Made by a program: the position numbers and the translations under genes. The notes under the pieces were generated by a model, which worked only from the letters and a program-made list of their open reading frames with translations, did not search any database and was not told the DNA's origin. A DNA stretch of 64,000 nt. It comes from Oceanospirillum sp048264105 (GTDB lineage Bacteria; Pseudomonadota; Gammaproteobacteria; Pseudomonadales; Halomonadaceae). The stretch is taken from the NCBI GenBank assembly GCA_048264105.1, contig JBLXDJ010000005.1, positions 186,001 to 250,000 of the forward strand, in the 5' to 3' direction. Position 1 is the first letter of the stretch. Each line of letters begins with the position of its first letter. This document shows positions 35,067-42,694 of the stretch, in pieces.

Positions 35067-36515
35067 GTGAGTGGTCTCATTTTTAAAGACTCGGCTGTTT
35101 TGTTTTATGGTGCATGTTATTTTTTTCTTCTTTGGGTGCTGGTTAACTGGTCTTTAAAAAGAGAAATTCCATACCAGTTATTTGTTGGCTCGTTTGTGAT
35201 GCTTTTGTCAGGTTTGTACCTTTCAGTTAATGGAGGGATTTCTGTTTCTGAAAATGAACTTGTGTTGCTAGCAATATCAGGAATTCTTTCATACTTTATT
35301 TCTATCGGTGTGAGTCGAAAATTAGCACCTAAAATCAATGATTTATTTAAAGAAGAAAAGAATGATAATGAAGACAACAAAAAGTACATAACGCTTATTG
35401 AAGAGGCCGTTAAGCTATCTGTCTTCTTTATCCCATTCCTGTTTTTAACCAACCTAATCATGCAGGTGGTATTGCCTGTCTTTAAGGTCGGTGAGAATGC
35501 CCCGAACTCAGTTATTGAACACCTTGGCACCTTTGGTGACTTCTTCGGCGGTACGCTTAACCCTGTACTAACCTTCGCCACTTTTATCGCGCTGATCGCG
35601 ACCATCCTGATTCAGTTGAAAGAGCTTCGCCTGACTCGTGAAGAGTTAAAGAACTCTAATATGATGTTAGAAATGAGTAAGGATGAACAGGCTAATACTG
35701 TATTTGCGCTTCGGGATCAGGAGCAAAACCAAAGAGTTCAGCAGTTTGAAAGTACTTTTTTTAAGCTCTATGAAATGCTGGCTTCCGAGCAAAATAATAT
35801 AAAAGATAGTGTTGATCATCTTTCCAGTAGTTTAGGTACTACTATGGCTCCAAACCTTGAAAGTTTTATTCAGGTGGTTTTTTCTAATGAGAAGGTGAAT
35901 CGTTATTTTATCAATCTATATCAGCTTTTGAAGCTTGTGAGCAGACAAGAAATTTTTAGGATGTCTTTTGAAGGAAAGGCAGAAAAGCAGGAGCTGGAAG
36001 AAAGATGGATGGTTCAGCTTAGTAGAAATGATGAGTTTAATAGGTTTTACTATGATCTCGTTAGATCTATGAGTTACCAAAGTTTTCAAATGTTATTGCT
36101 TTTCAATAGTAGTGTCTCGAAATGTGGCGCGGAAGATCTGGATTGCCTTGAGTATCGAATTATACTTGAGAATTCTGCATTTTTTGAGCATCTAGACTTG
36201 GTAAATATATTTAAAACAAAGCTGGACTGGAACTCTTATCAGAAGAGTTTAGAAAGAATAAGTGAGTTGAAATCTGATGTTGAGATTGATGAGTTTGGTC
36301 ACGTTGAATATCTTATACCTGATGAATTTGTAGATTTTCATAGATATGAAATGGATGAGTTATATAAAGAGAACTCATTGTTCGAGTCTGATCGCAAAAA
36401 ATTCAAAATTCTCTCCAAAATCGTAGATGAACATGATGTAAGAGCTTTTGGCGAGTCAAAGTTCTATAGACCATTTTTAGATCTCAGCCAAAAATTCCGT
36501 CTAGATTTGAATTGA
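35067..36515 (+). CDS. Putative phage abortive-infection membrane protein (AbiC-like)
   Basis: A 482-residue protein with about five N-terminal membrane segments (near 8-29, 37-54, 66-86, 115-138 and 163-185), a coiled coil starting KELRLTREELKNSN, and a soluble C-terminal domain starting QQFESTFFKLYEML. The phrase TFGDFFGGTLNPVLTF just before the last helix is typical of the putative phage abortive infection family. The start is GTG, set by AAGGGA at 35054-35059. The gene is strikingly AT-rich compared with its flanks, a sign of horizontal transfer. Defence function is inferred from family. Confidence 0.8.
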   Translation: MSGLIFKDSAVLFYGACYFFLLWVLVNWSLKREIPYQLFVGSFVMLLSGLYLSVNGGISVSENELVLLAISGILSYFISIGVSRKLAPKINDLFKEEKNDNEDNKKYITLIEEAVKLSVFFIPFLFLTNLIMQVVLPVFKVGENAPNSVIEHLGTFGDFFGGTLNPVLTFATFIALIATILIQLKELRLTREELKNSNMMLEMSKDEQANTVFALRDQEQNQRVQQFESTFFKLYEMLASEQNNIKDSVDHLSSSLGTTMAPNLESFIQVVFSNEKVNRYFINLYQLLKLVSRQEIFRMSFEGKAEKQELEERWMVQLSRNDEFNRFYYDLVRSMSYQSFQMLLLFNSSVSKCGAEDLDCLEYRIILENSAFFEHLDLVNIFKTKLDWNSYQKSLERISELKSDVEIDEFGHVEYLIPDEFVDFHRYEMDELYKENSLFESDRKKFKILSKIVDEHDVRAFGESKFYRPFLDLSQKFRLDLN

Positions 36516-36752
36516 TCTTGCAATCACGCTTCAACCCGTCTCTGGAATCAACTGCACACTGCCTTGATGTCTGCTCCGCTATGGATATTCCGGAAAATCA
36601 ATTTAACGCCCCCGAACCTTGCTGAAACAGCTGGACACACATGGATGACAGCCTATCCAGACTGAAGGTGATCACCGCCGGATTAGAGAATACGCGCGTC
36701 ACGGTCTAACCTGCAGCATCCGTTTGCGCAGGTAAGGTAAGCACAAAGAATA

Positions 36753-36772
36753 GACCCGCCAGAAGGCGGGTC
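36753..36772 (-). terminator. Hairpin after endA
   Basis: GACCCGCC-AGAA-GGCGGGTC perfect stem followed on the minus strand by TATTCTTTG; a modest intrinsic terminator for the leftward nuclease gene. Confidence 0.6.
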
Positions 36773-36783
36773 ATTCGTTTCTG

Positions 36784-37602
36784 TTAGCGACACAGCGCCT
36801 CACACGGCACGCCATCTTTATCGCGATCTAACCTTTCATTCCCGCAGGCCAATGCGGCCTGCGCCTGTTCGCAGCTGGTCATTTGGCTGCAAGTTTTCGG
36901 CAGTTCACCACAGCTGAGTTTTGATGAGCGGGTTGGGGCTGTAACGGGTTGTCTTACGCCCTGCAGTTTCTCGATTCGGCGTTTCCGCTCACGTTCCCAG
37001 GCCGATTCCGGATCCTGTCGGTTCCAGGCTTCCAGCAGCTGTCGTTGCTGGCGGCTGATCTGCAGGCCGTAGGTATCCCGCATATAGAAATAGATGCGGG
37101 CGATATCGCCACGGACATTCTCTGGTGGTTCAGCCGTTTTGCCTTTGAAATCCACTTCAAAGTCACAGCGACCATAGGCGCGGGGTTCGCCGGGGATCAT
37201 GCCGAACTTGTAGTTGCTGCGATCGCCATTCAGCTCACCGACAGCAGGTACCAGATTCATTAGATCCGCTTCCATCGCCGAGAATTTGGGATCATTGCGT
37301 GTGCAGTTCTTGCGGCCGCCGTTCTGCCAGCACTGCAGCTGATGACCAAAGTGCCAGGCCGGTACCACATGCTCCCATTCGATGCGAGAACCACGCTTGG
37401 CTTGTTTGCGGGGCTGGTAGCCGCAGCTTTCCCAGTCGGGCGTCAGTTTGCGCCCCTGTCGGCTGTAGTCGCAGCCACAGTAAAAACTGGTTTCCTGCCC
37501 CTGATAGACTTTAATGGCGTCTTTTTTAGCGGCGTGGAAATTTGAGGCGGCATTAATGGAGAAGGTAAGCAGCATAAGGATGCTGAAGGAAAGGAATCTC
37601 AT
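36784..37602 (-). CDS. endA: Endonuclease I (EndA) with C-terminal Excalibur domain
   Basis: A 272-residue exported endonuclease I. The signal is FLSFSILMLLTFSINAA, then a beta-beta-alpha-metal nuclease with RIEWEHVVPAWHFG (His catalytic, about residues 70-83) and later LNGDRSNYKFG. The C-terminus adds a cysteine-rich region ending DRDKDGVPCEALCR, an Excalibur-type calcium motif not found in E. coli EndA. It is probably periplasmic or extracellular and degrades DNA. The ATG at 37602 follows GGAG; a 12-bp inverted repeat spans this start region and could mask it. Confidence 0.9.
   Translation of the reverse strand: MRFLSFSILMLLTFSINAASNFHAAKKDAIKVYQGQETSFYCGCDYSRQGRKLTPDWESCGYQPRKQAKRGSRIEWEHVVPAWHFGHQLQCWQNGGRKNCTRNDPKFSAMEADLMNLVPAVGELNGDRSNYKFGMIPGEPRAYGRCDFEVDFKGKTAEPPENVRGDIARIYFYMRDTYGLQISRQQRQLLEAWNRQDPESAWERERKRRIEKLQGVRQPVTAPTRSSKLSCGELPKTCSQMTSCEQAQAALACGNERLDRDKDGVPCEALCR
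36785..36820. repeat. 36-bp imperfect direct repeat, right copy
   Basis: The in-frame 3' end of endA. It matches 32661-32696 at 32 of 36 positions, 4,124 bp apart, bracketing the CAP, DUF4041 and Abi-like genes. Confidence 0.8.
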
Positions 37603-37632
37603 AGTGCACTCCAAAGTGGAGAGATTCCTTTC
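37589..37632 (-). promoter_or_regulatory. Inverted repeat over the endA start
   Basis: A perfect 12-bp repeat: AAAGGAATCTC plus outer G (37589-37600) and GAGATTCCTTT plus outer C (37621-37632), spacer 20. In endA mRNA the 3' arm begins at the G of the ATG, and the loop holds the GGAG ribosome site, which can itself pair with CTCC at the base of the 5' arm. Confidence 0.55.
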
Positions 37633-37700
37633 TCACAGGTTAGGTCAACAGAGAGAAAGTATTACATATTTCGCGATAACGTGCTGATTTTAAACGATAC

Positions 37701-38516
37701 TCAGCGTTGGCAGTAGGTGGGGAGCAGAGGATGTAGCAGGGCGCTTTTCAGGTTGTTCGGGTCTGTGTAATAGCGCTGCATAATCTCAAGATAGGAGCCA
37801 TCCTTAATAATATGGCACAGCCCCTTTTCAAACCGGTCTTTTAAGTTACGTTCAGTCTTATGGAAAACAAGGCTGATCGGAACGACATGAATCGGCTCAG
37901 AAAGGGTGGCGAAGGCATCGGCATCTAAAAACAGCTGATTGATCAGCGTCCAACCCGCTTTCTCGCCGGCGATGGCAAAGTCTATACGACCGGCATCCAG
38001 CTTCCTGAAGTTCAGCTCTAAGGTACTGATCCAGTCCGGTTTAATCCCCAGAGAATGCACCACAGGTGTGGTTGAGCTGCCGCGAACATTACCGATCCGG
38101 TAGTTTTTCAGCTCTTCAGCGGCGGGTTCCGGCGAGTCCGGGTTAAAGCGGGATTTCAGGTAAAACAGCCTGAAGTTGATGTAGAGAAGATCAACGGTTT
38201 CGACCTGATCCTGTTTATTGTCTTTGATAAACCAGTTGATGGATCCCAGATTAGCGGGAAAGCGCTTTTCAACAACGGACTCTACAGCGCGGATCATCGG
38301 TTGATAGGCGTAGTCGGCATCCAGACCGGCAGCTTTAAATGCTGCTGTTGTGATGTCCTGAGCCGCACCATGACCCAGACCGGGCTGAGGCTGGCTCTGA
38401 AAAAGAGATGGGTACTCAATGGTTGAAATACGGATCTTATCGGATGCTGGTTCAGCGAATACATTCATGCTCGCAATAGCGATAAGAAAAGCCACGAACT
38501 TATTGTTTTTAATCAT
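37701..38516 (-). CDS. Periplasmic solute-binding-like protein (SBP family 3 type)
   Basis: A 271-residue exported protein with signal peptide FVAFLIAIASMNVFA and a two-lobe solute-binding layout (AAFKAAGLDADYAYQPMIRAVESV near 55-78, KLDAGRIDFAIAGEKAGW near 172-189). No ABC permease or ATPase genes are adjacent, so it may be an orphan binding protein or a sensor-like protein. The ligand is unknown. The start ATG is the only good candidate. Confidence 0.75.
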   Translation of the reverse strand: MIKNNKFVAFLIAIASMNVFAEPASDKIRISTIEYPSLFQSQPQPGLGHGAAQDITTAAFKAAGLDADYAYQPMIRAVESVVEKRFPANLGSINWFIKDNKQDQVETVDLLYINFRLFYLKSRFNPDSPEPAAEELKNYRIGNVRGSSTTPVVHSLGIKPDWISTLELNFRKLDAGRIDFAIAGEKAGWTLINQLFLDADAFATLSEPIHVVPISLVFHKTERNLKDRFEKGLCHIIKDGSYLEIMQRYYTDPNNLKSALLHPLLPTYCQR

Positions 38517-38814
38517 TCTTCTTTTTATGTGCAGGTACTTGGTACGTGCAGTCTACATCAGTGACTCAGCAAGCCCATAGCCAAAAAAGGAAAATAGTAT
38601 TTTTTGAAACAAAATTTGTTCTCAGGCAATAAAACCACCTGTTAACGGTTTTATAACGGGTTGTTTTGCTGGTGATTTGAGCGGCATCGGAGTCGATTAG
38701 ACTGGGTGATGTATCTGGATTTTTCAAGTGATAGTAATTCTCATTTGCGTTTGAGCGGCTTTCTCAATATGATAGTGATCCTTGGTCGATACTTCAGAAC
38801 ACATAGGAATGCAT

Positions 38815-38925
38815 ATGTCTCTTTATCGCTATCTGTTTAAAGCCGTTGCAGCACCGGTTTTTATGGCAAGTCTGGTTTTTCTGGGGTTGCTGTTTGTATT
38901 GCCCAATCCTCAAAGCGGGGTTTGA
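38815..38925 (+). CDS. 36-residue membrane peptide, unannotated small ORF
   Basis: A 36-codon ORF, MSLYRYLFKAV to LPNPQSGV, with one hydrophobic helix (about residues 11-30) after a short basic N-terminus. AGGA at 38805-38808 is 6 nt from the ATG, and a possible promoter (TTGCGT 38745-38750, TATGAT 38768-38773, 17-bp spacer) stands upstream. It stops 1 bp before the converging HigA-type gene. Function is unknown; single-helix peptides can be regulators of membrane complexes or type I toxins, but nothing here decides. Confidence 0.5.
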   Translation: MSLYRYLFKAVAAPVFMASLVFLGLLFVLPNPQSGV

Positions 38926-38926
38926 A

Positions 38927-39223
38927 TCAGGCCATCGCCAGATTGTAGGGCGACACCTGTAAGGTGTCCTGATGCTGTCTTGCCTGCCAGAGATCGTAGG
39001 CGTTCTGCAATCTTAACCAGTGGTCTGCGGAGGGTTTACCGAATACCAATTCCAGCCTTAATGCCATCTCAGGGGTGATCGCCCCTTTGCCGTTCAGCAC
39101 TTTCGACAGGGTTTTCCGGCTGACATCCAGATGCTCGGCAACATCCGTGATGGTCAGTTCCAGTGTTTCAATCACCAGATCTTTGAGTATTTCACCGGGG
39201 TGGGTGGGATTGTGCATGCTCAT
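38927..39223 (-). CDS. higA: HigA-family antitoxin-type HTH protein
   Basis: A 98-residue XRE-family protein of the HigA/VapI group: the opening MHNPTHPGEIL is diagnostic, followed by a helix-turn-helix (TITDVAEHLDVSRKTLSKVLNG, about 24-45) and the usual tail LRLQNAYDLWQAR. It should bind its operator and, in typical systems, neutralise HigB. No HigB-like gene is adjacent; instead its start lies inside the 3' end of an unrelated AT-rich gene (32-bp overlap). Confidence 0.9.
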   Translation of the reverse strand: MSMHNPTHPGEILKDLVIETLELTITDVAEHLDVSRKTLSKVLNGKGAITPEMALRLELVFGKPSADHWLRLQNAYDLWQARQHQDTLQVSPYNLAMA

Positions 39224-39848
39224 TGCTTTTATCCGTAGGGGCTAATAAATCTTTTAAAAACTTAAATTGCGGAGTACAGACTGACAGAATTCTTTGATAA
39301 AGGAGTTCATCATCTCCATCATGCTCCCCTAGTGATAAGTAATAATTTTCTCCATTGTATTTTGCAAAAACAATCCATTCTCCTGTAAGTTTCCCACTAT
39401 TAGATCGGGCTTCGAATGCTTTTATAGTAAGCTCAGCTATCATGGGGTTGAGTATGTCGTCTGTTATTTCTTTAGCGCCTGAGAGGTGTTTGTTAATGAT
39501 CTGCCTCATGCCATCTTTACCATGATGAATTTGAAGATTTTTAGGTAAGAACCTTGCTGAGAAATAATGCTTGTGCCAAAGCCCTTTCAATGGATATCGC
39601 GTAAATTTAGTTTCTTTTTTTATCAACGATTCTGTTTGGTTTTCTAGTTCTTTAATCGCTTCCATTATCTCTACTGGTTCGATTCCAAATCTTTCGTTGT
39701 ACATCCAAATTTGAAATACTAACCACCAGCTAAAGCGGTTCGGGGCATACTTATCTAACCCCCATTCTTTTGATAGCTTTGAGAGCTCATGTATACCAAT
39801 AATTTTCTCCACGCCTGCTGAGCATACTTTGAATTTAGGTTGGAACAT
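39192..39848 (-). CDS. Unknown AT-rich protein overlapping higA
   Basis: A 218-residue protein I do not recognise. It has no signal peptide or membrane segment. Noted features: a Trp-rich early part (FSWWLVFQIWMYNERFG), a central His/Lys-rich stretch (GLWHKHYFSARFLPKNLQIHHG) and a C-terminal domain with YNGENYYLSLGEHDGDDELL. Base composition is much more AT-rich than the flanking genes, suggesting acquisition. AGGA is 6 nt from the ATG at 39848 (another ATG is at 39851). Its 3' end overlaps the antitoxin-type gene by 32 bp, so co-expression is nearly certain; a toxin-like role is a hypothesis. Confidence 0.75.
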   Translation of the reverse strand: MFQPKFKVCSAGVEKIIGIHELSKLSKEWGLDKYAPNRFSWWLVFQIWMYNERFGIEPVEIMEAIKELENQTESLIKKETKFTRYPLKGLWHKHYFSARFLPKNLQIHHGKDGMRQIINKHLSGAKEITDDILNPMIAELTIKAFEARSNSGKLTGEWIVFAKYNGENYYLSLGEHDGDDELLYQRILSVCTPQFKFLKDLLAPTDKSNEHAQSHPPR

Positions 39849-39954
39849 CATTGATCCTATGCATTATCAATTACGAGTGAAAGCTGTTAACCACTTCATT
39901 AAATACTTTTCGGAAATTTAAATTAATGGGTTGTTTGCGTTGTTTCCGATATGG

Positions 39955-40602
39955 CTAGCTACCCTCCGGAAACACTACCACTTCATCTCCTTCCTGCCAT
40001 GGCTCAAATTTGGTCATGGCCTGCAGAAAGACCGGATGTTCTAACCAGTCCTGCAGCCATTGCTGCAACTTCGGATAGGGCAGTGCGTAAAAGGTCTGGC
40101 GATCCACATGGGCGAACTGGCGGACAAAGGGCATGATGCCGATATCGGCGATGCTGATCTTGTCCCCCAGCAGATAAGGTTGGTTGGTCAGCAAACCTTC
40201 AAGCACCTTCAGAAATTCCTCTCCTTTCTGTCGATATTCGAGCTGACTCATTTCAGGATGGCGGTCGGCATATTTATAGCGATCCAGCCAATGTTTAAAG
40301 TCACCATCGTTCTGATTCAGAAGGCCAGCCGCTAGCTGAAGATCCACATCCAGCAAACCAGCCGGATCATTCTGTGCCAGTGCCCATTCCAGAATCTCCC
40401 GGCTCTCTTCAATCACTCGGCCATCCGGCAGTTCCAGCACGGGAACCGTGCCCTTAGGGCTGATCGCCAGCATAGGCGCGGGTTTGTTTTTCAGGACGAT
40501 CTCCCGCAGCTCCATCTGTAATCCTGCAAATAACAGCCCGAGTCGGGCGCGCATGGCATAGGGGCATCGACGAAAGGAGTAGAGGCGGGGCAGAGTGCTC
40601 AT
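39955..40602 (-). CDS. Glutathione S-transferase family protein
   Basis: A 215-residue GST with an N-terminal thioredoxin-fold domain (LPRLYSFRRCPYAMRARLGL; Cys-Pro motif like omega/glutaredoxin-type GSTs), cis-Pro region KGTVPVLELPDG (about 51-62), ESREILEW, and a helical C-terminal domain. The ATG at 40602 fits the domain start; an in-frame GTG at 40644 has a good AAGGG site and would add 14 residues. Probable role: glutathione-dependent reduction or detoxification; substrate unknown. Confidence 0.85.
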   Translation of the reverse strand: MSTLPRLYSFRRCPYAMRARLGLLFAGLQMELREIVLKNKPAPMLAISPKGTVPVLELPDGRVIEESREILEWALAQNDPAGLLDVDLQLAAGLLNQNDGDFKHWLDRYKYADRHPEMSQLEYRQKGEEFLKVLEGLLTNQPYLLGDKISIADIGIMPFVRQFAHVDRQTFYALPYPKLQQWLQDWLEHPVFLQAMTKFEPWQEGDEVVVFPEGS

Positions 40603-40728
40603 ATTGGAAGGTTTCCAGAGTGCTGTAAAAAGTCTGATAATCACTTAAAGCCCTTTAAAATCAATGGCTTTAGCGATATTGGCTGTTGCATCAGTGTAAA
40701 CAATGGCAGTCGGGTTCGCCAACCGGGA

Positions 40729-40779
40729 TACGTAGTTCTACGGAGTCGGTTGCGTAGTTTCAACAGGGGGGCTACGTAC
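40729..40779 (+). promoter_or_regulatory. Three 22-bp-phased TACGTA-type motifs upstream of the TRAP operon
   Basis: TACGTAG (40729), TGCGTAG (40751) and TACGTAC (40773) stand exactly 22 bp apart, two turns of the helix, on one DNA face. Similar motifs precede the histidine kinase gene. They are likely sites for the NarL-type regulator at 45840; that is inference. Confidence 0.55.
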
Positions 40780-40915
40780 TCACCCGAATAGTGGGAGATA
40801 TTTGTTTTTGTAACTATCTCAGCCGTTCAAGAAGCCCGCAGGTTCTGAGTCCGCTTAATGCTGAGGCCAGAATAACGGTGGGGCATTCCGAAAAACGCTG
40901 AGGATGATAAAAACA

Positions 40916-42007
40916 ATGTTTAGCGCTCTTAAAAAAATCTCTTTCGCCAAGAAAGCACTGGCAGCAGCGACCTGCCTGAGCTTCCTGGCGGCTCCTGCGA
41001 TGGCGGCTGATAAAGTTTACCGTCTGAAAATGGCTGAAGGCTGGCCGACGAACTTCCCGATCTTTGGTGATGCTCCGCGCAACATGGCGAAGATGGCGGA
41101 AGAGATGTCCAACGGTCGTCTGAAGATCACCATCGATTCTTCTAACAAGCATAAAGCACCGCTGGCCATTTTCGATATGGTGAAAGGTGGCCAGTACGAT
41201 ATGGGCCACACTGCTTCCTACTACTGGAAGGGTAAAGATCCTAACACCCTGTTCTTCACCACCATGCCTTTCGGTATGACCGCACCTGAGCAGTACGGCT
41301 GGTTCTACCACGGTGGTGGTATGGAGCTGATGCAGAAGGTGTACAAGCGTCACCGTATGCTGTCTTTCCCTGGCGGTAACACCGGCATTCAGATGGGTGG
41401 CTGGTTCCGTAAAGAGATCAACTCTGTTGCAGACCTGCAGGGTCTGAAGATGCGTATTCCGGGCTTCGCCGGTGAAGTTCTGGCAGAGCTGGGCGCTAAG
41501 CCGACTAACATCGCAACCGGTGAGCTGTACACCTCTCTTGAGCGTAACACCATTGATGCGCTGGAGTGGGTAGGTCCGTCTCTGGATCTGCGTATGGGCT
41601 TCCACAAGATCGCTCCTTACTACTACACCGGCTGGCATGAGCCTGCGACCGAGCTGCAGTTCCTGATCAACGAACGTACCTGGAAGAAACTGCCGAAAGA
41701 TCTGCAGGAGATCCTGCGTGTCTCTATGCGTACCGCAGCTTACGACATGTACATCCAGTCGACTCACGCTTCCGGCGAGAACTGGGCAACCATGAAGCAG
41801 GAATACCCGAACATTCAGGTGAAGCGTTTCCCGTCTGAAGTGATCGAAGCGATGCGTTCTGCTAACGACAAACTGCTGGCTGAGAAAGCAGCAGCGAACC
41901 CTGTGGCTAAAGAGATCATCGAGTCTCAGGCTCAGTATCTGAAGCAGGTTCGTGCATGGACCAATATTGCGGATAAGCAATATCTGGACTCTATCGCTGG
42001 CGAATAA
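40916..42007 (+). CDS. dctP: TRAP transporter solute-binding protein, TakP-like
   Basis: A 363-residue periplasmic TRAP binding protein with signal peptide (LAAATCLSFLAAPAMAA). Strings such as GHTASYYWKGKDPNTLFFT, GNTGIQMGGWFRKEI and LEWVGPSLDLRMGFHKIA match the TakP-type group that binds 2-oxo acids or similar monocarboxylates; the ligand is inferred from this resemblance. The ATG at 40916 is preferred since GAGG at 40900-40903 abuts the ATG at 40904. It heads the operon with the small and large membrane subunits; three phased motifs lie upstream. Confidence 0.92.
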   Translation: MFSALKKISFAKKALAAATCLSFLAAPAMAADKVYRLKMAEGWPTNFPIFGDAPRNMAKMAEEMSNGRLKITIDSSNKHKAPLAIFDMVKGGQYDMGHTASYYWKGKDPNTLFFTTMPFGMTAPEQYGWFYHGGGMELMQKVYKRHRMLSFPGGNTGIQMGGWFRKEINSVADLQGLKMRIPGFAGEVLAELGAKPTNIATGELYTSLERNTIDALEWVGPSLDLRMGFHKIAPYYYTGWHEPATELQFLINERTWKKLPKDLQEILRVSMRTAAYDMYIQSTHASGENWATMKQEYPNIQVKRFPSEVIEAMRSANDKLLAEKAAANPVAKEIIESQAQYLKQVRAWTNIADKQYLDSIAGE

Positions 42008-42133
42008 CGCTTGCTGAAGCTGTGACCCCAACCGGAACGTGTCTTTCGGTTGGGGTTGTGGCTTCTCTTTTTTCTGCTGCGGTTTAACGCTTTTACCCCT
42101 TTCCACTATCACCTTGCCCCGATAGGAATAGCT

Positions 42134-42685
42134 ATGTCCCCGACATCTGCGCCTCTGCTTGTGCGGCTGGAGAACGGCCTGAACTGGGTCTCCGATCGCC
42201 TGGGCACTTTCTCTGCCCTGTTATTTCTGCTGCTGCTGGTTAACGTGTTTTACGACGTGCTGGCGCGCTATCTCTGGAACGATGTGTCTATCGCCCTTCA
42301 GGAGCTGGAATGGCACCTGTTTGCGGCCATGTTTCTGTTTGGGGTGCCTTACACCCTGAAAGCAGGCGGCCATGTTCGTGTGGATCTGATTTATGAGCGC
42401 CTGTCGCCTAACGCCCGCGCCTGGATCGATCTGCTGGGTACGTTGGTGTTTCTGTTTCCTTTCTGTCTTTTGGTGGGCTGGTTCGGTATCGATTTTGTGA
42501 AAGAGGCCTATGAGCTGGGCGAGAGCAGTGGCGATCCGGGTGGTTTGTCCCATCGCTGGATCATTAAGGCTGCGATTCCGGTTTCCTTTGGTTTTATGGC
42601 GGTGAGCGGTCTGGGGCTGCTTCTGAACTCAGTGAATACGTTGCTGGGTCACCATAAACCGATTTATCACAAAACAGATCTCTAG
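42134..42685 (+). CDS. dctQ: TRAP transporter small membrane subunit
   Basis: A 183-residue DctQ subunit with four membrane segments (about 22-42, 58-76, 96-117 and 144-165). The family mark ELEWHLFAAMFLFG and GGHVRVDL is present. It forms, with DctM, the sodium-driven permease. The ATG at 42134 follows AGGA by 6 nt; a longer reading from 42050 has no ribosome site. It lies between the binding protein and DctM genes. Confidence 0.92.
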   Translation: MSPTSAPLLVRLENGLNWVSDRLGTFSALLFLLLLVNVFYDVLARYLWNDVSIALQELEWHLFAAMFLFGVPYTLKAGGHVRVDLIYERLSPNARAWIDLLGTLVFLFPFCLLVGWFGIDFVKEAYELGESSGDPGGLSHRWIIKAAIPVSFGFMAVSGLGLLLNSVNTLLGHHKPIYHKTDL

Positions 42686-42694
42686 GAGACCGCT

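Noticed and set aside
36516..36752. Gene remnant between the Abi-like gene and endA
   Set aside because: A 22-codon reading starts at about 36642, but it has no ribosome site and no recognisable similarity.
40645..40915. Sigma-54 promoter for the TRAP operon
   Set aside because: No TGGCAC-N5-TTGC element is present on the plus strand in this interval.
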